This document shows, piece by piece, positions 56,937 to 64,000 of a stretch of 64,000 bases of DNA. Under the pieces are notes generated by a model that was given only the letters and a program-made list of their open reading frames with translations, did not search any database and was not told where the DNA came from. Source of the stretch: Gallionella capsiferriformans ES-2 (lineage in GTDB: Bacteria > Pseudomonadota > Gammaproteobacteria > Burkholderiales > Gallionellaceae); contig NC_014394.1 in the NCBI RefSeq assembly GCF_000145255.1, positions 1,426,001-1,490,000 on the forward strand. The letters run 5' to 3'. The position numbers were made by a program, and so were the translations under genes. Within the stretch, counting starts at the first letter, position 1. The number at the start of each line of letters is the position of its first letter.

Positions 56937-58751
56937 TTACAGACCGCGCACGTTACGCTTGCGTTCGTTTTCAGTCAGGAAGCGTTTGCGAACACGAATC
57001 GAAACCGGTGTGATTTCAACCAGTTCATCGTCGTCGATAAACTCAACGGCGGATTCCAGCGTCAAGCGTACAGGCGGTGTCAGACGAACCGCTTCATCGG
57101 TACCCGAGGAGCGCACGTTGGTCAATTGTTTACCCTTGATCGGATTGACGATCAGATCGTTATCGCGACTGTGAATACCGATGATCATGCCTTCATACAG
57201 CTTGTCGCCTGGCACCACGATCATGCGACCGCGATCTTCCAGCTTCCACAAGGCGTATGCAACTGCATCGCCTTGTTCGGATGAAATCAGCACGCCGTTA
57301 CGACGACCCGGCATATCGGCTTTAACCGGTGCGTAATCATCAAACACGTGTGCCATGATACCGGTGCCGCGTGTCAGCGTCATAAATTCAGACTGGAAGC
57401 CGATCAGGCCGCGCGCAGGCACACGGTATTCCAGACGTACACGGCCGTGACCATCCGGTTGCATATCTTGCAGATCGCCACGACGACGTCCCAATTCTTC
57501 CATGACAGCGCCTTGGTTTGCGTCTTCGACGTCCACGGTCAGCATTTCGAACGGTTCGCATTTTTCGCCGTTGATTTCACGGTACACGACACGCGGCTTA
57601 CCCACGCCCATCTCGAAACCTTCACGGCGCATGTTTTCCAGCAAAATCGTCAAATGCAATTCGCCGCGACCTGACAACAGAAACACGTCGGTGTTATCGG
57701 TCTCTTCGACGCGCAACGCTACGTTGACCAGCAATTCCTTGTTCAGGCGATCGCGAATTTGACGGCTGGTGATCAGCTTGCCTTCCTGTCCGCACAGTGG
57801 CGAAGTATTCACCATCAGGTTCATGCTCAGGGTAGGTTCGTCAATCTTAGGCAGTGGCAGCGCTTCAGGTTTGCTCATGTCCGCGATGGTTACGCCGATA
57901 CCGATCTCGTCGATACCGTTAATCAGCACGATGTCGCCGGCCATGGCTTCTTCGAGCAGCACGCGCTCGATTCCACGGAAACCCAGTACTTGATTCACAC
58001 GGGCACGCTTGGATGACTTATCGCCATTCATGACCATGACTTCCTGGCCAGGACGGATCTTGCCGCGGGTCACACGACCTACGCCGATACGACCGACGAA
58101 GCTCGAATAATCAAGGGCAGAAATTTGCAATTGCAACGGCTCTTCAGTCGCAGCAACAGTCGGTGCATGAACGTGGCTCAATACCACGTCCAGCAGGGCA
58201 AACATATTGTCGGTAACCGCTTCCAGTTCCGTCTTCGCGTAGCCGTTCAGTGCAGAGGCGTAAACAACCGGGAAATCCAACTGTTCGTCGGTTGCACCCA
58301 GCTTATCGAACAGATCGAAAGTTTGATCCACAACCCAGTCAGGACGCGCGCCCGGACGGTCCACCTTGTTGATCACAACGATAGGACGCAGGCCTAATGC
58401 CAGCGCCTTTTTAGTCACGAAACGCGTTTGCGGCATCGGGCCGTCAACTGCATCAACCAGCAGCAACACGCCGTCGACCATGCCCAGCACGCGTTCAACT
58501 TCGCCGCCGAAGTCGGCGTGACCCGGTGTGTCGACGATATTGATGTGCACGCCTTTGAATTCAACCGCGCAATTCTTCGCCAGAATCGTGATCCCGCGTT
58601 CCTTTTCCAGATCGTTGTTGTCCATAACACGTTCGGCAACGTGTTGGTGAGCTGAGAAAGAACCTGCCTGTGACAGCAGCTTATCAACCAGAGTAGTTTT
58701 ACCGTGATCGACGTGGGCGATAATGGCGATATTGCGAAGTTGGCGTGACAT
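56937..58751 (-). CDS. typA: Ribosome-associated GTPase TypA/BipA
   Basis: 604 residues. G1 [16 protein letters not shown]2 region ERGITI, G3 [17 protein letters not shown]4 [10 protein letters not shown]. The C-terminal BipA-specific domain has [20 protein letters not shown] and ends [13 protein letters not shown]. Acts in 50S assembly and stress adaptation. I chose the ATG at 58751 ([20 protein letters not shown]); longer in-frame starts lack homology. Confidence 0.96.
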   Translation of the reverse strand: MSRQLRNIAIIAHVDHGKTTLVDKLLSQAGSFSAHQHVAERVMDNNDLEKERGITILAKNCAVEFKGVHINIVDTPGHADFGGEVERVLGMVDGVLLLVDAVDGPMPQTRFVTKKALALGLRPIVVINKVDRPGARPDWVVDQTFDLFDKLGATDEQLDFPVVYASALNGYAKTELEAVTDNMFALLDVVLSHVHAPTVAATEEPLQLQISALDYSSFVGRIGVGRVTRGKIRPGQEVMVMNGDKSSKRARVNQVLGFRGIERVLLEEAMAGDIVLINGIDEIGIGVTIADMSKPEALPLPKIDEPTLSMNLMVNTSPLCGQEGKLITSRQIRDRLNKELLVNVALRVEETDNTDVFLLSGRGELHLTILLENMRREGFEMGVGKPRVVYREINGEKCEPFEMLTVDVEDANQGAVMEELGRRRGDLQDMQPDGHGRVRLEYRVPARGLIGFQSEFMTLTRGTGIMAHVFDDYAPVKADMPGRRNGVLISSEQGDAVAYALWKLEDRGRMIVVPGDKLYEGMIIGIHSRDNDLIVNPIKGKQLTNVRSSGTDEAVRLTPPVRLTLESAVEFIDDDELVEITPVSIRVRKRFLTENERKRNVRGL

Positions 58752-58862
58752 GGATACAGCCTTGCTAAATGTAGGGGGGCGCATTCTAACACAATCAGCG
58801 GCACAAATTTTAACTAACGAAAAAAGCCCCCGCTCCCGCACTCTGTTTATGCAAACTGCCGC

Positions 58863-59102
58863 TCAGCGACGAATCAGGTAGCGGATATTGGGTCCATCCT
58901 GCTGCACTTCCAGCACCTGAAAGCCGTGATTCACCGCATCCGGCGGGACGTTGTTGATCGATTGCGAACAACGGGTCACGATCTCCAGAATCTCACCGGG
59001 TTGAAGTTGCGCCATCGCCTCCAGCGTTGCGATTGCAACATAAGGACAGGTCTCGCCCATCAGATCCAGATGATAGTCAGGGATATCGTTCTGTTCGCTC
59101 AT
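58863..59102 (-). CDS. yedF: YedF, TusA-like sulfur-carrier family protein
   Basis: 79 residues, closely resembling E. coli YedF: DYHLDLMGETCPYVAIATLEAMAQLQPGEILEIVTRCSQSINNVPPDAVNHGFQVLEVQQDGPNIRYLIRR. The conserved cysteine of the CPxP motif is present, but the second proline is Val (CPYV). Its start overlaps the yedE stop (ATGA). It is thought to act with YedE on selenium or reduced sulfur; no selenium genes are visible in the window. Confidence 0.9.
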   Translation of the reverse strand: MSEQNDIPDYHLDLMGETCPYVAIATLEAMAQLQPGEILEIVTRCSQSINNVPPDAVNHGFQVLEVQQDGPNIRYLIRR

Positions 59103-60298
59103 ACAACCTCCTGCGCGACGGTTTTAGCGGCGAAAAAGCGTTTTTCCCACCACAATACGGCAAGCAGAGCCAGCGCGAGCATGGCATAGGTGACCATCAG
59201 CCCGCCGGTCTTGCCGAACACCACCAGAAGATCGACTTTATCGTAACGAGTCGCCAGCACAGGCGCGATGTCATCCCAGCACAGTGCGAGCAAGGTCGCA
59301 CCGATAATATTGCCCAGTCCCACCCACCAGTAATGCACCTGACCTTCGACCGCGCGATACATCCAGCCCGTCTCGCAACTGCCGGCCAGCACGATACCGA
59401 AGCCGAACAGCAGCCCGCCAATTACAGCATTGGGGCCGGCCCACATGATTTTCGCCGGTACGCCGAGCTGAATATAACTGTAAACACCAATCGTGCTAAC
59501 CGCCATGCCGAGGATGATCGCCTTGGCCATCTGGGTGCGACCGGTGAGCCACAGATCACGGAATGCTGAGGTAAAGCACACCTGTCCGCGTTCAATGAGG
59601 ATACCGAAAGCCAGCCCGAACAGCGCAGCTAACCCTAGTTTTGGCGCATCGAATGTTTTGGCAATCGCCCACAGCACACATCCTGCAAATATGAGCATAC
59701 CCAGACGAAAACGGCGCGCTGCGCGTTCTGGCGTTTGAACCAGCGATTGAGCAGCTGAGACTTTTTGCATTTTCACAGCAACCCGGAACATCGGTAACAT
59801 GACAAACCGCGCGCCAAACCAGGTCCCTGCAACCGTCGACAAGGCAAAAAACCAGGCGTGCAGAGAAAATTGCGGGATGCCGGTAAAAAATGCCGCCAAA
59901 TTACACCCCATTGCCAGACGAGCGCCGAAGCCTGCGATAATTCCCCCGGCCAGCGCCTGGAAAATACGGATACGGTGTTGCGGCTGGCGCAGCCTGACGT
60001 TGTTGGACCACAGTGCGGCAGACAGGCAACCTGCAAACATCCCGATAATCATCACGCCATCCACCCGGCTCAAGGGCGATCCTTCCAGATGAATCACTTT
60101 AAAATAGCCCCATGTTTCCGGATGAAAACCGAACCATTGCAGGAGATGTCCTCCCCAGCGGGTGAATTCACCGGTGACAGCCCAAAAAGTGCCGGTAATG
60201 CCAAAATAATAGGCGGCGAGTACACCCGCTGCAATGACAGAGGGGATGGGCGACCAGAATTGCACCAGATAGTCACGTTTAAAATCGAGCCACTTCAT
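59099..60298 (-). CDS. yedE: YedE-family membrane transporter (selenium or thiosulfate related)
   Basis: 399 residues, about 10 membrane helices, aligned along its whole length with E. coli YedE (for example AAYYFGITGTFWAVTGEFTRWGGHLLQ and VEGQVHYWWVGLGNIIGATLLAL). Conserved cysteines of the YeeE/YedE family are in ARLAMGCNLAAFFTG, ERGQVCFTSAFRD and LAGSCETGWMYRA; in YeeE these relay thiosulfate across the membrane. AAGGATCC precedes the ATG. Forms a two-gene operon with yedF. Confidence 0.92.
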   Translation of the reverse strand: MKWLDFKRDYLVQFWSPIPSVIAAGVLAAYYFGITGTFWAVTGEFTRWGGHLLQWFGFHPETWGYFKVIHLEGSPLSRVDGVMIIGMFAGCLSAALWSNNVRLRQPQHRIRIFQALAGGIIAGFGARLAMGCNLAAFFTGIPQFSLHAWFFALSTVAGTWFGARFVMLPMFRVAVKMQKVSAAQSLVQTPERAARRFRLGMLIFAGCVLWAIAKTFDAPKLGLAALFGLAFGILIERGQVCFTSAFRDLWLTGRTQMAKAIILGMAVSTIGVYSYIQLGVPAKIMWAGPNAVIGGLLFGFGIVLAGSCETGWMYRAVEGQVHYWWVGLGNIIGATLLALCWDDIAPVLATRYDKVDLLVVFGKTGGLMVTYAMLALALLAVLWWEKRFFAAKTVAQEVV

Positions 60299-60756
60299 TT
60301 GGGATCCTTGTTTAATATTTGCAGTCAGTACGCAAAAACGGCAGGATGATACGGGGAGCTGACCCCAGCGGGTTGATATTTTAATCTGGCATCATAAATG
60401 AGACCTTGCGGCAATGTGTGCGACACACAGCCGGCAGCCATACTGTTCGGGGTGAAAATGAGCCAGTCGATCTGCTTGGTCAGCACCTGCAGCACTTTAG
60501 CGTTGGAAGGCATTTTTAATGATTAAGCCATCATTAAAAAACGGGCGAAATTTGCATCGAAATGCCACTGCCACTCAGTAAAAAATGTCTCTGCTCGTCA
60601 AAAAATGACTGCAGAGCGATAAAAAAACAATTTATTTTAAGAAAATTTGAACAGAATCACGCCAAGATGTTCAGTTTGTCTCGGGAGAGTGTTAGACTTT
60701 GTCCGCAGCAATGCGCAGCCCTTAACATTCACGACGCTACTCACGGAGAGATACAC
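60299..60756. other. 458-bp AT-rich gap between yedE and the HU gene
   Basis: No gene is supported with confidence. A 62-codon minus-strand ORF (60325-60513; KVLQVLTKQIDWLIFTPNSMA) is possible but lacks a ribosome-binding site and recognisable homology. It contains the inverted repeat at 60513-60540 and should hold the divergent promoters of yedE and the HU gene. Confidence 0.5.
60513..60540. promoter_or_regulatory. 10-bp perfect inverted repeat, possible operator
   Basis: TTTTTAATGA, 8-base spacer, TCATTAAAAA. An AT-only stem makes it a poor terminator; the symmetry would suit a dimeric regulator upstream of yedE or the HU gene. Confidence 0.35.
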
Positions 60757-61032
60757 ATGAACAGAAAAGAACTTATCGATGCTTTGGCCACTAAAACCGG
60801 AAGCACCAAAATTGTTGCGGAACAAAACATCGCTGCCTTGATTGAAGTGATTGGTGAAACACTGGCTAAGGGCGACAGCATTTCTCTGGTCGGTTTCGGT
60901 ACTTTTGAAGTGCGCGAGCGCGCTGCACGCACCGGTCGTAATCCAAAGACTGGCGCTGAATTGAAAATCGCTGCGTCCAAAGTGCCTGCTTTCAAGCCAG
61001 GTGCAACACTGAAGTCAGCCGTAAACAAATAA
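60757..61032 (+). CDS. hupB: DNA-binding protein HU (beta-like)
   Basis: 91 residues. MNRKELIDALATKTGSTKIVAEQNIAALIEVIGETLAKGDSISLVGFGTFEVRERAARTGRNPKTGAELKIAASKVPAFKPGATLKSAVNK is a typical HU chain, with GFGTFEVRERAARTGRNPKTG forming the DNA-embracing arm. HU compacts DNA and binds bends. The ATG at 60757 has GGAGAG upstream; the frame is open further upstream but without homology. The only plus-strand housekeeping gene in the right arm. A strong terminator follows. Confidence 0.96.
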   Translation: MNRKELIDALATKTGSTKIVAEQNIAALIEVIGETLAKGDSISLVGFGTFEVRERAARTGRNPKTGAELKIAASKVPAFKPGATLKSAVNK

Positions 61033-61043
61033 GCATTCGTTTT

Positions 61044-61079
61044 ATACGCCAGTTCTCGCAGAGAACTGGCGTATGTTTT
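61044..61079 (+). terminator. Terminator after the HU gene
   Basis: A perfect 14-base stem (ATACGCCAGTTCTC with GAGAACTGGCGTAT) around a GCA loop, followed by GTTTTA. Confidence 0.85.
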
Positions 61080-62613
61080 AACCTAACGTCTCAAGACACT
61101 CGCAACCTGCATCAATACACGGTGGATTCCGCTTGTTGCAAGCCGTTATATTTGCAAATCTGATCGTCTGCCATGGCTGTACCTGCTCCCAGGTAAAACG
61201 CCACTCCCAATTTCCCTCAGCACGTCCCGGATAGTTCATGCGATGTTCGCCTGACAGGCAAAGTACATCCTGCATTGGAAAAATAACCGTATTGGCGACC
61301 GATGCCGACAGAGCACTCATCATGTCCCACGGCACATCAATCGACGCTTTGTCAAAATAGGCATGGGCGAATTGGCGCTCGTGCGCCGAGGCGGTATTCC
61401 ACCACCCAAGGGTCGTGTCATTGTCATGCGTGCCGGTATAGGCAATCGTGTTGGCGATATAGTTATGCGGCAAAAACGCATTACGGCTGTCATCACCAAA
61501 AGCGAATTGCAAAATGCGCATGCCGGGCAGATTAAACTGGTCGCGCAATTGGGCGACATCCGGTGTAATTACCCCCAGATCTTCAGCAATAATCGGCAAT
61601 TCCGTAAAGGCTTTGGCAAAGGCATCGAACAGTTTAGCGCCCGGACCTTGCACCCACCGGCCATTAATTGCGGTGGATTCACTCGCTGGCACTTCCCAGT
61701 AGGCCGCAAAGCCCCTGAAGTGATCGATACGCACCTGATCAAAACTGGACAACGCAGATGCTAGGCGCTTGATCCACCAGGCATAACCGGTACGTTCATG
61801 CACGTCCCATCGATAGAGCGGATTTCCCCACAGTTGCCCGGTCTCGCTAAAATAATCCGGTGGTACACCCGCGACAACCGAGGGGCAGCCTGATTCATCG
61901 AGCTCGAATAACTCAGGATGCGCCCATACGTCCGCACTTTGAAACGCCACAAAAATGGGCACATCACCAACCAGCTTAATGCCGCGTCCGTTCGCGTAGC
62001 TTTTCAATTGAGCCCACTGACGCGAAAAACACCACTGACAGAATTTCCAGAAACTGATCTTGACCTGAGAAACTTCGTCCAGCACCGCCAGGGCATGCGG
62101 TGAGCGACGCGCATAGACTTCCGGCCATTCATTCCACCCGCGACCTTCTTGTTGTTCCAGTATCGTCATGAAACGGGCATAGTCTTCCAGCCATTCGCAC
62201 TCCGCCAGACAAAAGTCGGCATAGGCTTCGTGCATGCTGCTCTGACTGCTTGCAAAAAATTGTCGGGCGGCACGACGCAAGCGCTCGAGCCTGAAAGGGG
62301 CTTGCAAGGAGAAATCGACCCGATCTGCACAAAATCCCGGATCGGGAATCAAGTCTTCTGCTGTCAGCCATCCTTGCGTTGCCAGATCCTGCAGGTCGAT
62401 CAGCAGCACGTTGCCCGCAAAAGCGGAACTGCTCATGTAAGGTGAATTGCCCGGCCCGATTTCTCCCAGCGGCAAGACCTGCCAATACGTCTGCCCTGCC
62501 CCTTTTAGCCAGTCAACAAAAAGGTAGGCATTCGCGCCCAGATCTCCGGCGCCAAATGGCCCCGGTAAAGAGGTTGGGTGCAACAGAATACCGCTGGCTC
62601 GATCTTTTATCAT
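61078..62613 (-). CDS. malQ: 4-alpha-glucanotransferase (amylomaltase, GH77)
   Basis: 511 residues. N-terminal RASGILLHPTSLPGPFGAGDLGANAYLFVDWL; WQVLPLGEIGPGNSPYMSSSAFAGN; catalytic nucleophile region VRIDHFRGFAAYWEVP, acid/base region PIIAEDLGVITPDV, and TGTHDNDTTLGWW. Disproportionates maltodextrins by moving alpha-1,4-glucan chains. Upstream of it on the same strand, 43 bp away, is a GH57 amylase, so the two probably form an operon for processing short glucans released from glycogen. Confidence 0.95.
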   Translation of the reverse strand: MIKDRASGILLHPTSLPGPFGAGDLGANAYLFVDWLKGAGQTYWQVLPLGEIGPGNSPYMSSSAFAGNVLLIDLQDLATQGWLTAEDLIPDPGFCADRVDFSLQAPFRLERLRRAARQFFASSQSSMHEAYADFCLAECEWLEDYARFMTILEQQEGRGWNEWPEVYARRSPHALAVLDEVSQVKISFWKFCQWCFSRQWAQLKSYANGRGIKLVGDVPIFVAFQSADVWAHPELFELDESGCPSVVAGVPPDYFSETGQLWGNPLYRWDVHERTGYAWWIKRLASALSSFDQVRIDHFRGFAAYWEVPASESTAINGRWVQGPGAKLFDAFAKAFTELPIIAEDLGVITPDVAQLRDQFNLPGMRILQFAFGDDSRNAFLPHNYIANTIAYTGTHDNDTTLGWWNTASAHERQFAHAYFDKASIDVPWDMMSALSASVANTVIFPMQDVLCLSGEHRMNYPGRAEGNWEWRFTWEQVQPWQTIRFANITACNKRNPPCIDAGCECLETLG

Positions 62614-62656
62614 AAGCGATTCATTCTCTAAAAACAGTCTAAAGGCTGATTTTCAT

Positions 62657-64000
62657 CTACTCAGTTGCGCGGCGCATCGCTCCGTCAACTTCTGTTTCCC
62701 CAAGGCAGCCTCGGCTGACGGGATCTGCCAGTGACAGCGGTGCCGGTAATTTGAGCAGCCGATACAATTCAGTCAAATTGTGACGGTACAGACGGTCGAA
62801 ACTGGCAACCGAGTTGGCCGGATTGTAGTCGCCGAACCACCAGAACCAGTCCGAGCTCTCGCAAGAACATAATTGCTTATCTGCGGCCGCCTGCTCTGCT
62901 TTACTCAGTCGTCCGCTGGACATGACCATGTCATAACTTTGTTTAGCAGCACACAGCAAATCCCAAGCACGGTTTTTGTCTTCACAGCCTATCCATGTTG
63001 AGAAATTTCCGTACACCCAGCTGCCTGCCGATATCGTCGGCAAACTGACTGCGCGTGCACTATCGGTGCGTATCGTACTGAGCTTAATGAAGTTTTCGTA
63101 GGTCGTCGTACGAATTCTGGCATGATTTTCCAGTAGCCCATATAGCTCGTCAAGGAAGTAAAAGCCGTTGTACGGGTAGTATTCCCATGCATTTTCGCCA
63201 TCGAGGATCACGCTGACGACCGGTGTCTCGCCTTCAGGTGCGTGGCGCGAGATGTTGTCCAGCTGGTCGATAAAATGTGTCGCCGCATCTTTGCCGTGCC
63301 AGCGGGAGTATTCGAAACCGATCAGATCCGATAGATGATCGTCGCGGAAGAAACACTGTACGCCTTCGGCACCTTTTTCCAGCGTATAGGGACGATATAG
63401 ATACTGGTTACGTTCAGGCACGGACTGATTCGAGCGGCGTATGCTGTTAACCAGTACGCCTTCACCGCTGGCAGCCCAGCCGCAGCCTTCTTCGGCAAAC
63501 ACTTCCAGCGTTTCTACAGAAATTGAGCCTTCCGCAGGCCACATACCGGCAGGCTCAGAACCAAAACGTGCCTTGTGGCTCGCTTTAGCCAGCTGAATAT
63601 GCTTGGATACGCGCAAACGCCCCTTAGGATAATGCGGCGCTTTGGGCATCGGTGCATCAGGCATCGCTTCCTTGGCACTGGCAAAATCGATCAGCAGGGG
63701 CGCTAACGGATGATAATGCGGTGTGGCCGAAATCTCGATCTGACCGGATTCGGCAAGCTTGCGGTAGCGAGGAATAATGTCGCTGGTTAGTTCGCCAATC
63801 AGATCGAATAATTGTTTTCGTTCATTGAGCGTAAAGCCCTCTGCTTTCGTCATCAGTTGCGCAACCAGCTCGTTCTCGCGACGCACGCTTTCACCGCACC
63901 AGGCTAAGTGATACCAGACCAGCAGATCGTCCATATACTGACCGGACAGATAAGATAACGCGTTTTCACCCTCGGTTTGCAACATCTGGAATAAATCCCA
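62657..64000 (-). CDS. GH57 family alpha-amylase/glucanotransferase (5' partial)
   Basis: About 448 codons visible; the frame is still open at the right edge, so the N-terminus is missing. The nucleophile glutamate is in PAGMWPAEGSISVETL and the acid/base aspartate in VSVILDGENAWEYYPYNG, both hallmark GH57 motifs, with TPHYHPLAPLLIDF upstream. Acts on alpha-1,4-glucans. Together with malQ this is the window's second alpha-glucan locus, separate from the glk-glgP-glgA group about 35 kb away. Confidence 0.92.
   Translation of the reverse strand, partial: WDLFQMLQTEGENALSYLSGQYMDDLLVWYHLAWCGESVRRENELVAQLMTKAEGFTLNERKQLFDLIGELTSDIIPRYRKLAESGQIEISATPHYHPLAPLLIDFASAKEAMPDAPMPKAPHYPKGRLRVSKHIQLAKASHKARFGSEPAGMWPAEGSISVETLEVFAEEGCGWAASGEGVLVNSIRRSNQSVPERNQYLYRPYTLEKGAEGVQCFFRDDHLSDLIGFEYSRWHGKDAATHFIDQLDNISRHAPEGETPVVSVILDGENAWEYYPYNGFYFLDELYGLLENHARIRTTTYENFIKLSTIRTDSARAVSLPTISAGSWVYGNFSTWIGCEDKNRAWDLLCAAKQSYDMVMSSGRLSKAEQAAADKQLCSCESSDWFWWFGDYNPANSVASFDRLYRHNLTELYRLLKLPAPLSLADPVSRGCLGETEVDGAMRRATE

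Noticed and set aside
60325-60513. 62-codon minus-strand ORF between yedE and the HU gene
   Set aside because: No ribosome-binding site and no recognised family; mentioned only within the intergenic entry.

Overview
The window looks like the replication-terminus region of a betaproteobacterial chromosome. The Nitrosomonadales (Gallionellaceae-like) are my best guess, from overall gene content only; I could run no search. Supporting points are the betaproteobacterial TCA cluster (mdh, sdhCDAB, sdhE, gltA, sucA, sucB), an endonuclease-motif MutL, the E. coli-like gloB-yafS-rnhA-dnaQ order and a recognisable Xer dif site at 48374-48401. No tRNA, rRNA, CRISPR array or IS transposase was seen.

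Layout. 1-8.7 kb: the end of a zinc-binding-domain chemoreceptor, a large hybrid sensor kinase, then the leftward operon mutL-MFS transporter-miaA. 8.8-14.5 kb: transhydrogenase pntAB and aminopeptidase pepN. 14.6-21.5 kb: topoisomerase IV (parE, parC), rmuC and glucokinase. 21.6-29 kb: glycogen turnover (two different GT35 phosphorylases, glycogen synthase) and a spermidine-synthase-like protein. 29-40 kb: TCA cluster, with an AcuI/YhdH reductase in the place where lpdA often sits. 40-46.3 kb: gloB, yafS-like methyltransferase, rnhA, dnaQ, hydrolase, flavoprotein, CorA. 46.3-50.4 kb: accessory region around dif. 50.4-56.9 kb: CusABC-type Cu/Ag efflux. 56.9-60.3 kb: typA and the yedE-yedF pair. 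60.7-64 kb: HU, malQ and a partial GH57 alpha-amylase, a second glycogen/maltodextrin locus.

The accessory region is the most interesting part. An 81-bp direct repeat (76/81 identical, its first 53 bp perfect) ends at the XerC arm and central region of dif on both sides of a 1,656-bp segment. The right junction is a full dif; the left junction keeps the XerC arm and central hexamer but has a degenerate XerD arm, the arrangement known for the Vibrio satellite phage TLC-phi. The segment encodes a protein resembling the TLC-phi Xer activation factor (XafT/VC1465 family). If the segment is circularised across the two central regions, its three leftward genes form one translationally coupled ring with only 35 non-coding bases, and the attachment site falls inside the first gene. 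To the right of dif lie paired hairpins, a DUF4258/YgiT-type toxin-antitoxin pair and a fragment of a repetitive surface protein.

Two window-wide signals stand out. Most genes left of dif from 8.8 kb point right and nearly all genes right of 50.4 kb point left, as expected for forks meeting at dif, and the KOPS-like octamers I noticed point the same way. Separately, a 7-bp tandem repeat family (consensus near CTCAATC/GATTGAG) has invaded five places, all inside coding sequence at N-termini or linkers (miaA, mutL twice, sdhE, cusB), in two cases as facing inverted arrays.
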